Source: Heterohyrax brucei (lineage: Eukaryota > Chordata > Mammalia > Hyracoidea > Procaviidae). Taken from it: a stretch of DNA of 64,000 nucleotides. The stretch covers positions 56,388,001 through 56,452,000 of the forward strand of contig CM053158.1 in NCBI GenBank assembly GCA_028571685.1. The letters run 5' to 3'. The notes beneath the pieces were generated by a model. That model was not told the DNA's origin. It worked only from the letters and a program-made list of their open reading frames with translations, and searched no databases. Shown in pieces: positions 31,841 to 42,123 of the stretch. Every line of letters starts with the position of its first letter. Within the stretch, counting starts at the first letter, position 1. A program made the translations under genes and the position numbers.

Positions 31841-32300
31841 TTGTTACCAGCTAGTCAATTCCTAGTCATAATGACCCTAATTATTATCTTTAGAGCAATC
31901 AATCATCAATGATACTATGTTTTTAATTTAGGTTATAGCTGTAATTAAAGAGTAAACTCTTTTCAAGTTTCTGCCTCCTTCACTTCCTTAATAAAAAGGT
32001 CCTGTTTTTTTTATCTGCTTTTTGCATGAAGAATTATCTGACATCTTCCACCATGTGTCCCACTCAGAAGACTTTCTATGTAATTCTTTTATTATATGAA
32101 TAAAGATGTTGTATTTACATGGATTTTTAAATTTAATTCAAAATAGAATTACATGATATTTTTGAATATAACACTACTTAAACAAAAAACAGGCTGTATA
32201 GATAAAAGACTGGAAATAAAAATATCAAAAGATACAATGATTACCTTTGATGGCAGCAGTATGTATAATATTAACCGATTTTCTGCTTTTTTGTACTAGT
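31841..32300. other. no recognised feature
   Basis: AT-rich, nothing named. Confidence 0.4.
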
Positions 32301-32467
32301 GGAGAAACCTTGGTGAAGTAGCAGTTAAGAGTTCAGTCGCTAACCAAAAAGTCAGCAGTTCAAATACACCAGGCACTCCTTGGAGACCCTATGAGGCAGC
32401 TTTTCTCTGTCCCATAGAGTCCCTATGGACCAGAATCTATAGCAGTGAGTTTGGTTTGGGATTTTAG
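32301..32467 (+). mobile_element. AfroSINE
   Basis: 'agaaaccttggtgaagtagc', 'ctaaccaaaaagtcagcagt' and 'ggcactccttggagacc', with tail GGTTTGGG. It lies just upstream of an RTE. Confidence 0.88.
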
Positions 32468-32516
32468 TGAGTAGCTGGAAAGTTATCTTCCATAAATTAC
32501 AAAGTTGTTTTCACAT

Positions 32517-33440
32517 GATTCAAAGTCAGGAAAGGTGTTCATCAGGATTCTGTCGTTTCACCATACCTTTTCAATCTGTATGCCAAGCAAATAATCCAAG
32601 AAGCTGGGCTACATGAAGAAGAACGAGGCATCAAGATTGGAGGAAAACTCGTTAACAACTTATGTAATGCAGATGACACTGCCTTACTTGCTGAAAGTGA
32701 AGAAGATTTGAAACACTTACTGATGAAGATCAAAGATCACAGCCATCAGTATAGACTGCACCTCAACATCAAGGAAACAAAAGTCCTCACAACTGGACCA
32801 GTAAGCAACAGCATCATAAATGGAGAAAGGATTGAGGCTGTCAAGGATTTCATTTTACTTGGTTACACAATCAACACCCATGGAAACAGCAGTCAAGAAA
32901 TCAAAAGACACATTGCATTGGGAATATCTGCTTCAAAGGACCTCTTTCAAGTACTGAAAACTAAAGGTGACACCTTGAAGACTAAGTTGTGCCTGATCTA
33001 AGTCATGGAATCTTCAATCATATCATATGCATGCAAAAGTTGAACAATGAATAAGGAAGGCAGAAGAAGAATCATGGTGCTGGAGAAGAATGCTAAATGT
33101 ACCGTGGATTGCCAAAAGAACAAACAGATCTGTTCTACAAGAAGTAAACCAGAGTGCTCCTTGGCAGCAAAGATGGCAAGGCTGCATCTTACATACTTCA
33201 GACATGTTGTCAGGAGGAATCAATCCCTGGAGAATGTCATCATGCTTGGTAGAGTGGAGGGTCAGCGAAAAAGACAAAGACTCTCAATGAGATGAATTTG
33301 CACATTGGCTGCAACGATGGACTTAAGCATGAAAAGAATTGTCAGCATGGCACAGGACAGGACTGGGAAGTGTTTCGTTCTGTTGTGCATAGGGTCGCTG
33401 TGTGTTGGAACCGACTCAATGACACCTAACAAGAACAACA
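32517..33440 (+). mobile_element. RTE/BovB-like LINE 3' part, best-preserved copy
   Basis: From 'caaagtcaggaaaggtgttc' (RT domain) to the 3' terminus 'gacacctaacaagaacaac'. It keeps long open segments, so it is probably among the younger RTE copies here. Its last ~60 bp share 'gggtcgctgtg' and 'aaccgactcaatg' with the AfroSINE tail. Confidence 0.92.
32520..33001 (+). pseudogene. RTE reverse transcriptase C-terminal remnant
   Basis: Visible: 'SPYLFNLYAKQIIQEAG' near 32562, then the active-site box as 'CNADDTALLAESEED' near 32662 (Tyr of YADD lost), 'LHLNIKETKVLTTGP' and 'VKDFILLGYTINTHGNSSQ'. It is open from about 32708 to a stop at 33001. Endonuclease and palm N-terminus are absent. Confidence 0.88.
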
Positions 33441-33695
33441 GTTTAATTATTGCCAAAAGTGTGTTTCTCAAACAGGTTAAAGAAAAATCTACCTTAGAAA
33501 ATATACATAATCACAGCAAATTCTGCTTATTCCCTAGCTTCAACTTTGATAAGGTAACATGTTTCCCTGAATCTTCTGAAATCACAAGTAACTTCAGGTA
33601 AGGAGGACATATAGCTTTCAGTTATTAAGCAAATGTTTAAATACAGAAATTACTGCTAGATTTAGTAATATCCTGCATACAAGTAACAGATAAGA

Positions 33696-33848
33696 TTAAG
33701 TATGGAGCAGAGAGGAAAAGTGTGCTGTCACCATGCAGGGAGAGCAGTGGAAGCTTCATATAGGTGAGAATGCAAATTTATACGGGAATGTACATTTTCA
33801 TTCAATCATAATAAAAAATAAAAAGAAAAAAGAAAAATAAAATTAAAT
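33696..33848 (+). mobile_element. L1 3' terminus, ~150 bp
   Basis: 'tatggagcagagaggaaaag', 'gggagagcagtggaagc' and 'gggaatgtacattttcattc', then an A-rich tail. A very short 5'-truncated L1; TSD is not clear. Confidence 0.85.
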
Positions 33849-33992
33849 AACATAATACTAATGGTAGAAGAATTCCAGTAATTTGCACAGGTTTTAAACT
33901 TCTCTTAAAATAAGAACTTCAAGGGTTAGATTACCAAAATATTAAAATTAGTCTGCAGTGAATTAAGGTGAAATAGACCCAAGGATTGTGCA

Positions 33993-34060
33993 GTGTTACG
34001 GATTAACTGAGTCCCTTAAAAATGTGAATCAAATTGGCTAGGTCATGATTCCTAGTGTTA
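33993..34060 (+). repeat. MaLR-like LTR 5' fragment
   Basis: 'tgttacggattaactgagtcc' and 'ggctaggtcatgattcctag' resemble the start of the LTR at 1.64 kb. Confidence 0.4.
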
Positions 34061-34477
34061 CCAGAAAAATCTGGTTGCAGTCTTGTGCTGCCAGTTACTA
34101 CTAAGCCAATATGCAGAGACAGGGATGGAATTTTTAAAAGCACTTTATTCAGATTGCCAACAACCTGAGAAGCTGGTGGGTTAGCACCCTAAAAACAATA
34201 TTTATGTCTCAGTTCAGGCTGGTAAGTTTTAAAGAAGAGTTTAAGGAAGACAAGGGGGTGCAGGCATGCGAGTGTTCAGAGGAGGAAAGGTTGGTGGAGA
34301 AACACAGCTTCTCTAAGATTTGTTGTCCTTGATATTTTCAGGCTGGTTACTTTCTCTCAGGAACAGTGTTGCTTATCTGAACAGTGGGCTGCAAACTGCC
34401 ACTACTCCGTCAGGTTATGGGTCAAGAATAGCCTGGGAAAACAAACTCAAAATCTTCGTGAGTAGTGGTCAAAGGGA
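34061..34477. other. possible repeat, unassigned
   Basis: 'gcactttattcagattgcc' looks like an antisense polyadenylation region, but I cannot name a family. No gene seen. Confidence 0.3.
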
Positions 34478-34835
34478 GGTGTTGGTGAAGAATATTAAAT
34501 ATACCATGAACTGCTGGAAGGACAAACAAATCCATCTTGGAAGAAGTACCACCAGAATGTTCCTTAGAAACAAAAATGACAAGACTTCATCTCAAGTACT
34601 ATAGACAAGTTATCCGGAGGAACCACGACCTAGAGGAGGGCATCGTGCTTAGTAAAGTAGAGGATCACTGAAAAAGAAGAATGTCAGTGAGATGAATTGC
34701 TACAGTGACTGCATCCGTGGGCTCAAACATAGCAGTGATGATGGAGGATGGTGGAGGCCCGGGCACTGTTTCGTTCGGTTGTACACAGGGTCGCTATGAG
34801 TCAGAGGCGACTCCCTGACATCTAACAGTGACATA
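34478..34835 (+). mobile_element. RTE 3' end
   Basis: 'gtgttggtgaagaatattaaa', 'gaagaagtacc', 'gtttcgttcggttgtacacag' and 'cgactccctgacatctaac'. Diverged and frameless. Confidence 0.85.
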
Positions 34836-36400
34836 CCTAAGGAATGCTGAGCAAGTACATTTCATTGTCAGATAAACATTTTAAAAGTACTTTCACATGC
34901 AGTAAATAAAATTGAATTAACAAACTAAACCTCTTATGGACATTTAGGCAAAGTCTCTTAGGATAAGCTTGCCCCTGGGCAACTTTCTAATTTCTAAAAA
35001 TGACATATTCAAATTAGCAAGATTAGAATTTTCTATGAATACAGCTGAACACTGAAGATTGGTTTAGGCAATTTTACAAAATCTAGTTAAAATTTATTTT
35101 TATTCATTTTTCTCCCAGGACTAACAAGGAAATCTGTCTTCTAAAAAAAAAAAATCAGTAAATTCAGCATATTAAATTCACTCAAACTACTCTATTTAGT
35201 TATGGTCCAGCATAAGAAATGATGAAAGAATGACATTCTTGTAACCTTAAAAATGACTGGAACAAGTCATTAATTTTTAGAAGATTTACTATATAAAGTA
35301 TTTACCTCGTAAAATATCATTTCTCATTGTTTTGACTTGAAAAAAACTCAGAAATATTTACATTCGATTATTACATGCAACATTCCAGGAACCCTTAATT
35401 TTAATTTTATAAAAGTTCATAAACGCCTGTAATTAAAGAAGTAAAAATGACTTATTTGTTAATCAAGCCATTCTCGTGCTAGAACTAAGAAATTCAGAAA
35501 GCTCTGGGTGGAGAGCATAAACCTTTCATCTTCCCCACAAGGCCATTAACATTTAAAAATTGTCAAAGCTGGCATTTCATGTAGTAAATAACTTCCTCTA
35601 GCACTACCATCCACACATCAATGCCAGCAACCCATGTTAAAGGCTGACCTGCAAGCTTATTACAGAAGTGCCTGAATCTTACTTTGAAGAGCAATCTTTT
35701 TGCGTGGAATAGGAGTTGGAGAGAAAAATCCTCAGAGGACAGTATTAATAATGAGTGTGCTGATGATGAGTGTACCTTTAAGAGCTCATAAATTAGAAGC
35801 TGAAGTCATGAATCTGCAAACACTCAGCTAACACATATGCTCCAAAAAACACAGTGGGCCATAATGAGAGAGTTAAATAGGGTAGTTTTTAAAACTTATC
35901 TATTATTCATTTCCCATTGGCTCTCATACAAACAACCCCTCAAAGGAAATGACCTGCTACAGAAAAGTTACATTAGTTTGGGGACTGGGACTGTAACAGG
36001 GAATGAGGAATTTCTTCACTAGAGCTGAAAATTCTTCCCCTGAACAGATACAGCAAAGCACTGGACGTGTGAGCTCTGATTTGCTTCCTAAGACCACAGG
36101 CTATCAGAGTTAGGGATTTTAACTTACTGCTTCTGGAAGTCATTTTACATTCTTCAACAACAGCAAGAACTGGCAATATGGTTATGCTGATATTGCACAC
36201 CTCTGTCCTTCAGAGAGCCCTCAGCAGCCAATATATTCAATTTAGTTCATCTAATAAATGTTAGTGACTGCTTTAGGGGCCTTACTTCAATTTGAAAACA
36301 TCCCCCTAAGTACTGAGCATGTATGATAATGTCAGCCTAGGGAGTTTCCCCTCCTGGTGCCATTTCCATTTTGAGAATGTTGAAGAGGTACATGCCATAG
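34836..36400. other. about 1.6 kb without recognised gene or repeat
   Basis: The second long apparently unique stretch. It has short frames (61-75 codons) near 35837-36200 with no domain. If the window has conserved non-coding elements, this and 25.1-27.2 kb are the places I would expect them. Confidence 0.4.
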
Positions 36401-36489
36401 CTTGATAGACATGCACAGTTGTCCACGTTGAGGGTGGTTATGCACCAGTCTGACACATTGGTCCTTTTATTTTTGCAGTGACACATTTC

Positions 36490-36720
36490 TCTCCTTCCCC
36501 TCTCCTGTCACTTGCTGTTCAAAGTTCTACCCAAAGACTATTGTTTTCCCTGCACTTCTGAGCTACGGCACTAGGGTCCTTCTAGGCAACTAGAGGGGAA
36601 GACAAATTTTGTTATCTAGAACCAGAGGCTGGGACTGCTGGGGATCCTGCCCCTGCAAGCATGGTGAAATCCATACTGTAGACTGTCTTTGTCTGCTAAG
36701 GACAAGGAACTAACTAATTA
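36490..36720 (+). repeat. unassigned repeat, copy A
   Basis: Shares in order with copy B (37530-37700): 'gtcacttgctgttcaaagtt', 'actattgttttccctgcac' and 'agggtccttctaggcaac'. Copies are about 1 kb apart in the same orientation. May be part of a larger LTR-like element. Confidence 0.5.
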
Positions 36721-37227
36721 GTACACGTCCACAAGGAAATTTTTGGTTTGGTGTATTCAGCTGTCTAATTCTGAACATTAAGAATTTTAACCGTAACAGT
36801 GATGCACACGGACTTAAACCTGGCATCCTATAATCCGCTTCCCTAAGAGATTACAACGGTCAATGGTCTTCAAGTCTTTCCCACCCACTGCTTCTATGTG
36901 ATTGCCACTCATTCTTCTGTTAGTTGAAGCATCACTCTTAGTTTGAGGTAAAATCTGTTTTTCTCCCCAATAACGTCCAGGGAGATAACAATACATTTTT
37001 TTAAAATACATTAAAATTCAAAATTAGGGACTATTTGTACCAAACCCTGACTAGTAGGCAAACTTTTCAAAAGTGTATTCACATTGTATTGAGGGGTGCA
37101 TAATCCTACAAAAGGTCAAGTGAAAGAAAGGGGGAAATGTAACACAGAAAGAAGGGAAACCAAGACAGGTTGGTGTGTTACTAAAAGGCCTCAGTTTCTC
37201 AACAGAATATAGCTCAACCAGTCACTC

Positions 37228-37500
37228 AGGATGTAGCTGCAGAAGCCATACGGAATGGCTATTCTGTGGACATATCATCAGGAAAGAACAATCGCTAGAA
37301 AAGAACATCATTGTTGGTAAAGTAGAGGACCAGCAAAAGATAAGAGAAACTCTGAATGAGATGAACTGACACAATAGCCACAACAGCAGACTCAAACATA
37401 GGAATGATCATGAAAATGATGCAGGACTGAGAAACCTGTCTTACACTTAAGGTCACCATCATGAGTCAGAGCTCGTTCAAAGGCAACTAGCAATGAGAAT
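37228..37500 (+). mobile_element. RTE 3' end, diverged
   Basis: 'ggacatatcatcaggaaag', 'gaacatcattgttggtaaag', 'ctctgaatgagatgaactg' and 'catgagtcagagctcg'. Confidence 0.75.
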
Positions 37501-37529
37501 AGCAAGCACTTCATATGCTGACTCCTTCT

Positions 37530-37700
37530 CATCTGCCATCACTTACTGATCAAAGTTATCCCCTGAAAACTATTGTTTTCCCTGTACTTTGGGGCTGTAG
37601 CATTAAGGTTCTTCTGGGCAACCATCATGGAAGACAGACCTCATAAGGAAGCATAAAGTCTGGATCTGGTACCCCATTATGGATCCATATAAGGGAGATG
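37530..37700 (+). repeat. unassigned repeat, copy B
   Basis: Counterpart of copy A: 'atcacttactgatcaaagtt', 'actattgttttccctgtac' and 'aaggttcttctgggcaacc'. It may be continuous with the repeat beginning at 37835. Confidence 0.5.
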
Positions 37701-37834
37701 TGTTTCTCCCTCACAAACAGAAGACTAGGTCAATACTTTATAAGACATCCCTCAGCAACAAAACTTTGTGATCATACTGCAACGAGCTGTTGTTTATCTA
37801 ATTAAAACCCTGAATAGACAAGGAATCAATAGAT

Positions 37835-38375
37835 GAATCCTGATCAAAAGGGGGAAAAGGTGGAACAGAATTTCAAATTCTTACAGACTTTAGTCTGTAA
37901 GTTTAACAGGACCTACTGAAACTGATGGAACTCCCAAATCTATCGCTTTGAGAAAATCTTCCAACTGTGAACCCAAATTTGCTCCTGAAGCCCTCTTTAA
38001 ACTACTATTTAGCTAATTTAATAAAATCATATCAACAAGTCATATAGCTAATAAACTCCTATAAACAGTGAAATCACATAGACAATGAATAGTTTGGCTC
38101 AATCATACAGACAGTTCTTTCAGAAGAGATCTGTACCTTTAAACAAATTAGCTACATGTGATCAAATTGTCAATAGCAATTCTAAAGCATGGATGTGAAG
38201 CTCAGTGGGTAGTTAGTTTAAGTTAATTGTGGGGAAACAATGTAGTAGAGATTTCAAGAATGGTGACACAAGAAGAAGAATGTAACCAAGGTTATTAAAT
38301 TATACATTGAAATTGATGAATGGGTTATATTTTGCTGTATATATTTTTACCAAAATTAAAACAAAAAAAAATAAC
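37835..38375 (+). repeat. unassigned ~500-bp repeat with A-rich 3' end
   Basis: Shares with 54320-54784: 'aatcctgatcaaaaggg', 'cagaatttca', 'actcccataaactat'-like blocks, and the end 'ttttgctgtatatattttta' before an A-rich tract. The shared end suggests a retro-element or LTR whose name I cannot give. Confidence 0.5.
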
Positions 38376-38639
38376 ACTACTGAGGTCAGCAAACTACAGC
38401 TCACAAGTAGAAAATAAATAAATAAAACCCCAGATACATGGGAATTGCAGTAAGATTTCAACAAAGCCCTCCTTACTTTCAGGGTTTTTAATCCTTCTGA
38501 ACATCTGGTTGAACCATGGCTTTTTGGAAGCAGAGGGAGGATGTAAATGACTTCCAGTACTATTCTGTTTTTAAGAAATGCTACAGACAGTGAAATCTAA
38601 AGCAACAGGTAACATTCTGCATAAAATATGTTCCATCAG

Positions 38640-38765
38640 CTGGTGTCAGTAGTGAATGCCTGTGCAATCCATCTCATTGAGGGTTTCCTCTCTTTACCAG
38701 CAATGAAAATCTCCAGGGAATGCTCCCTCCTGATGACATGTCTATTGAGCACATAGGTGCAAACA
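38640..38765 (-). mobile_element. RTE internal 3' fragment, antisense
   Basis: 'caatccatctcattgagggt', 'ctctttaccagcaatg' and 'tccctcctgatgacatg'. Both ends are lost. Confidence 0.75.
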
Positions 38766-39049
38766 CATACATACACACTGAGCAAGACATAAAGAAAACA
38801 TTTAAAGAAAATGCAGCAAAATATAAACAATAGGTTTCTGTGACCAGTGGGATTACAGATCATTTTTGTTGAATTCTTTGTGTTTTTCTTAATTTTCAGA
38901 TATCCTAAGATACGCATGTATTAAAACTTATCATTTGAAAGGAGTGACACTATAAAAAGTTCATCCAAAATTGAATGGGAAACAGAAGAGGGAAGTATAA
39001 TAAGAAATAAGACCTTTATAGTTTATCATAATATAAATTGGCTTTACTA

Positions 39050-39246
39050 AACCCCAAACCAATCCCACTGCTGCTGAGTGGATTCTGACTCATAGAGACC
39101 CCATGTAAGTCACAGTAGCACTGCACTCTGTAGGTTTTTAACAGCTATAATCTTAGAGAAATAGTTCATCAGAACTTTCTCCTGGTGCTACTGAGTGAAT
39201 TTTCAGTTAGCAGGCAACAGCACAACATTTGTGCCATCCAGGGACC
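39050..39246 (-). mobile_element. AfroSINE long form, antisense
   Basis: 'ccccaaaccaatcccactgc', 'gattctgactcatagagacc' and, at its right end, 'gtgccatccagggacc'. Diverged in the middle. Confidence 0.78.
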
Positions 39247-39708
39247 TTGGCAGCTTTTAGGGTTATGATAATAATGGTAAGATTAACAATAAAATAAATT
39301 CTCTGCTGAGAGTATGTTTTGCTATATGATTTTCTAACATTTTAAGACTTGGCCTATCAGATTGGTAAGGGTGCAAAAGGCTCCTCAATAAATCACAAAA
39401 TAAACATTTTAGCCAAGAGTAAGCACAGCTACTTCTCATGTCACACGTGGCAGAAAGAAATTTAGTATCCTTTAAACAGAGCCTCCCACTACCCATCTTT
39501 CCTTTTGTCATGCTATGGTAGCTTGCAGGTCACTATGATGATAGAAGCAATGCCATTGGTGTCTCAAACACCAGAAGGGTAATATATGGTGGACAGGTTT
39601 CAATAGAGCTTTCAGATTAAGGCAGATGACGCAAAAAACCTGATGATCTACTGCTAAAAATTAGCCAGTGAAAACTTTACGGATTACAGTTAGAATAGTG
39701 TCTGACAG

Positions 39709-41011
39709 GAGGTCTTACAAGTAAGCTTGCAAACTGTCACCATGTGTTTACATTGGCAGCATTGTACAAACAACTCAGTAAGGTTTCATAACCTTGGCAT
39801 ATCAGTGTCTCACAGCTGTGTTCATGTTGACATATGGTGGTGTCCTGCTGAGTGACATTCATTGTTATTGTTGCATGTTTTTGTGTGCCATTATGACAAT
39901 GTCGGAGCTTGAATTAAAGCAACAAACAAACATTAAATTTCTTCTTAAACTTGGTAAGACTGGAAGTGAAATCAGAGACATGTTAGCCCAAGTTTACAGG
40001 GAGAAGGTCATGAAGACAACAGCAATGTACAAATGGATTAAACATTTTTCAGAGGAAAGAGAAAGCGTCACTGATGAGGAGAAGTCTGAGCAGCCAATAA
40101 CCTGCAGAACTGATGTAAATATAGCAAGAACTCATCAAATTGTGAGTCAAAATTGTCAGCTGACTATGAGAAGCATAGTACACCAAATGAGCATCACTAT
40201 AGAAATAGGAAAATCTCAACTGAAAATCTTGACATGAAAAAGGTATGTGAAAAAATGGTCCTGAAGTAGCTCACTCATGAACAAAAGGAAAGGAGAGTCG
40301 AAGTTTGTCAAGACCTTTTGGAGAGGCAAGATGATGTGTTGTGTTGTGTTATCACTAGTGGTGAAGCATGTGTGTACCAGTATGACTCTGAACCAAAGCA
40401 TCAAAGTATACAATGGAAGTCATCGAATTCTCTACAATCAAAAATGTTCCGTTTGTCCAAATCAAGAGTCAAAAAGATGTTGCTAACCTTTTTAGATATA
40501 AGAGGGATTGTTCATCGTGAATTTGTACCAACTAGGCAAATAGTTAACCAAGTTTACTATTTGGAAAAAGTTGTGTGAAAAACTTAGGCAAAAATGACCT
40601 GAACTTTTTGTCAACAGCTCATGGCTCTTGCATCATGACAAAAGCACTAGCTCACAGGGTACTGTCTATGAGGATATTTTTAGCCAGTAAACAAACAACT
40701 GTCTTGGAACACCCTCCCTACTCACCTGATCTCACCCCCAGTGACTTTTTTTCCTTCACATAAAGATAAAGGAAATATTGAAAAGAAGACATTTTGATGA
40801 CATTAAGGATATCAAGGGTAGTATGACAACAGCTCTGATGGCCATTCCAGGAAAATAGTTCCAAAATTGCTTTGAAGTGTAGACTAGGCACTGCATTGGT
40901 GCACAGCTTCCTAAGGGAAATATTGGGAAGGTGAGCATAGTGATATTCAGCAACGAGGTATGTAGCACTTTTTCTAGGATGAGTCTATGAACTTAACTGG
41001 CAGACCTCATG
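39709..41011 (+). mobile_element. mariner DNA transposon, near full length
   Basis: The 5' end 'aggtcttacaagtaagcttgc' and the 3' end 'gaacttaactggcagacct' are inverted relatives. Length ~1.3 kb is typical of mariner. It is inserted at a TA-like site in an RTE-derived repeat. The transposase gene inside is broken. Confidence 0.82.
39893..40900 (+). pseudogene. mariner transposase pseudogene
   Basis: Begins at ATG 39893 (MTMSELELKQQ). The helix-turn-helix part has 'GSEIRDMLAQVY' and 'AMYKWIKHF'. The catalytic part is split over three frames: 'GEACVYQYDSEPKHQSIQW' (the first catalytic Asp of the GDETW-type box is lost), 'FVPTRQIVNQVYYLEKV', the 'catcatgac' HHD box at 40631-40639 followed at once by a frameshift, and 'HPPYSPDLTPSDFF' with the third Asp kept. 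Total span ~335 codons fits the family. Confidence 0.88.
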
Positions 41012-41354
41012 TAGTGCTAGAAGATGAGTCACTTATGTGGGAAGGCACTGTACGATAGTTGTAACAAGGACTCAGATGGTGAACTAGCATGAAGATGACA
41101 CAGGAAAGGACAACATTTCATTCTTTGATACATAACATCACCAAGAGTCAGAGCTGGCTGGATAGCAACTAACAACTAATAGAGCCACACTGTAACAGTG
41201 ATAGAAAAATTTTCTGCGCTGCTCCTTTTTTTCCCCTCGTTTTACAAATTCCAATTCTATGGAACTATTTTAAACCTTCTATTCAAACCTTACACCACAC
41301 AAAGCCAAGTAAGATGATTGGAAGGGTTGGAGAAGCTAGCCTTGCAATTATAGA

Positions 41355-41553
41355 GCAGTGCTTGTCAACCAGCTGAGGGTTCTACACCTCAAGGAACATT
41401 TGACAATGTTTAGAGTGGTTTTTGGCTGTCATGACAAGAAGATGGAGGATGCTACCAGCATGCAGTGAGTAAAGGCTAAGGATACTCCCAGACATCCTGC
41501 AATGCCAAGGACAGCCTCGCACAACAAATATTTGGTCCAAAATACCAATAATA
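41355..41553 (+). mobile_element. MER20-type hAT MITE, interrupted
   Basis: 'agcagtgcttgtcaaccagc', 'ggaacatttgacaatgttta', 'tttttggctgtcatgac', 'cagacatcctgcaatgc' and 'cgcacaacaaatatttgg'. Its 3' end is cut by the mariner foldback at 41552; 'agtgttgggaaac' at 42088 may be the remainder. Confidence 0.75.
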
Positions 41554-42083
41554 CGAGGTCTAACAACTAAAGCCACAAACTTATTTGTTCAAAGTGCCAC
41601 ACACTTCATTGTTGAATACCAATATGGTCACCTTCTAAGTACTCACTTCGAGGAGCTATGCACTACAGCCAGTGCCTACTTCACCCTTCAAAGCGATTTT
41701 GGGACTCTTTCTGGAATGGCGGTTGCACACGGTGGTGTGGTGGCAAGTTTGCAAACTTTATTGTATAGTTGTCTGTGAGGGAGTTTTAGCCAGTAAACGA
41801 CTGTGTTGGAATACCCTCCCTACTCACCTTATTAGCCCTCAATGACTTTTTTCTTTTACCCGAAGATAAAGGAAATATTCAGGATATCAAAGATAATATG
41901 ACAATGGCTCTGATGGCCATTCCGGGAAGAGTGCCAAAATTGCTTTGAAGGGTGGCCTAGGCACTGGTGTCAGAGCATAGCTTTCCAAGGGGAGTACTTG
42001 GAAGGTGACCATGGTGATACTCAGCAATGAGGTATGTAGCACTTTTTCTAGAATGTTTTCACCAACTTAATTGGCAGTTCTGT
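41552..42083 (+). mobile_element. mariner-derived foldback element (two 3' ends)
   Basis: The first ~175 bp ('tacgaggtctaacaac' to 'gggactctttctggaatgg') is the mariner 3' end in antisense. The rest (from about 41770) is the mariner 3' part in sense, ending 'gtagcactttttctagaatg'. The arms pair over ~170 bp and both outer ends are 3'-type termini. Coding parts are short and broken. Confidence 0.75.
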
Positions 42084-42123
42084 TACCAGTGTTGGGAAAC
42101 TTCCTTTAGAATATTAATGAGCT

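Larger units (their letters stand above)
39524..41190 (+). mobile_element. RTE-derived composite, split by a mariner
   Basis: The left part (39524-39708) is RTE-5'-UTR-type ('gccattggtgtctcaaac', 'gtgaaaactttacggatt'). The right part (41012-41190) resumes with 'tagtgctagaagatgag' and ends in RTE 3' sequence 'ggatagcaactaacaac'. The parts join at the sequence resembling 'gtctgatatagtgc' once the mariner is removed. Confidence 0.65.
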
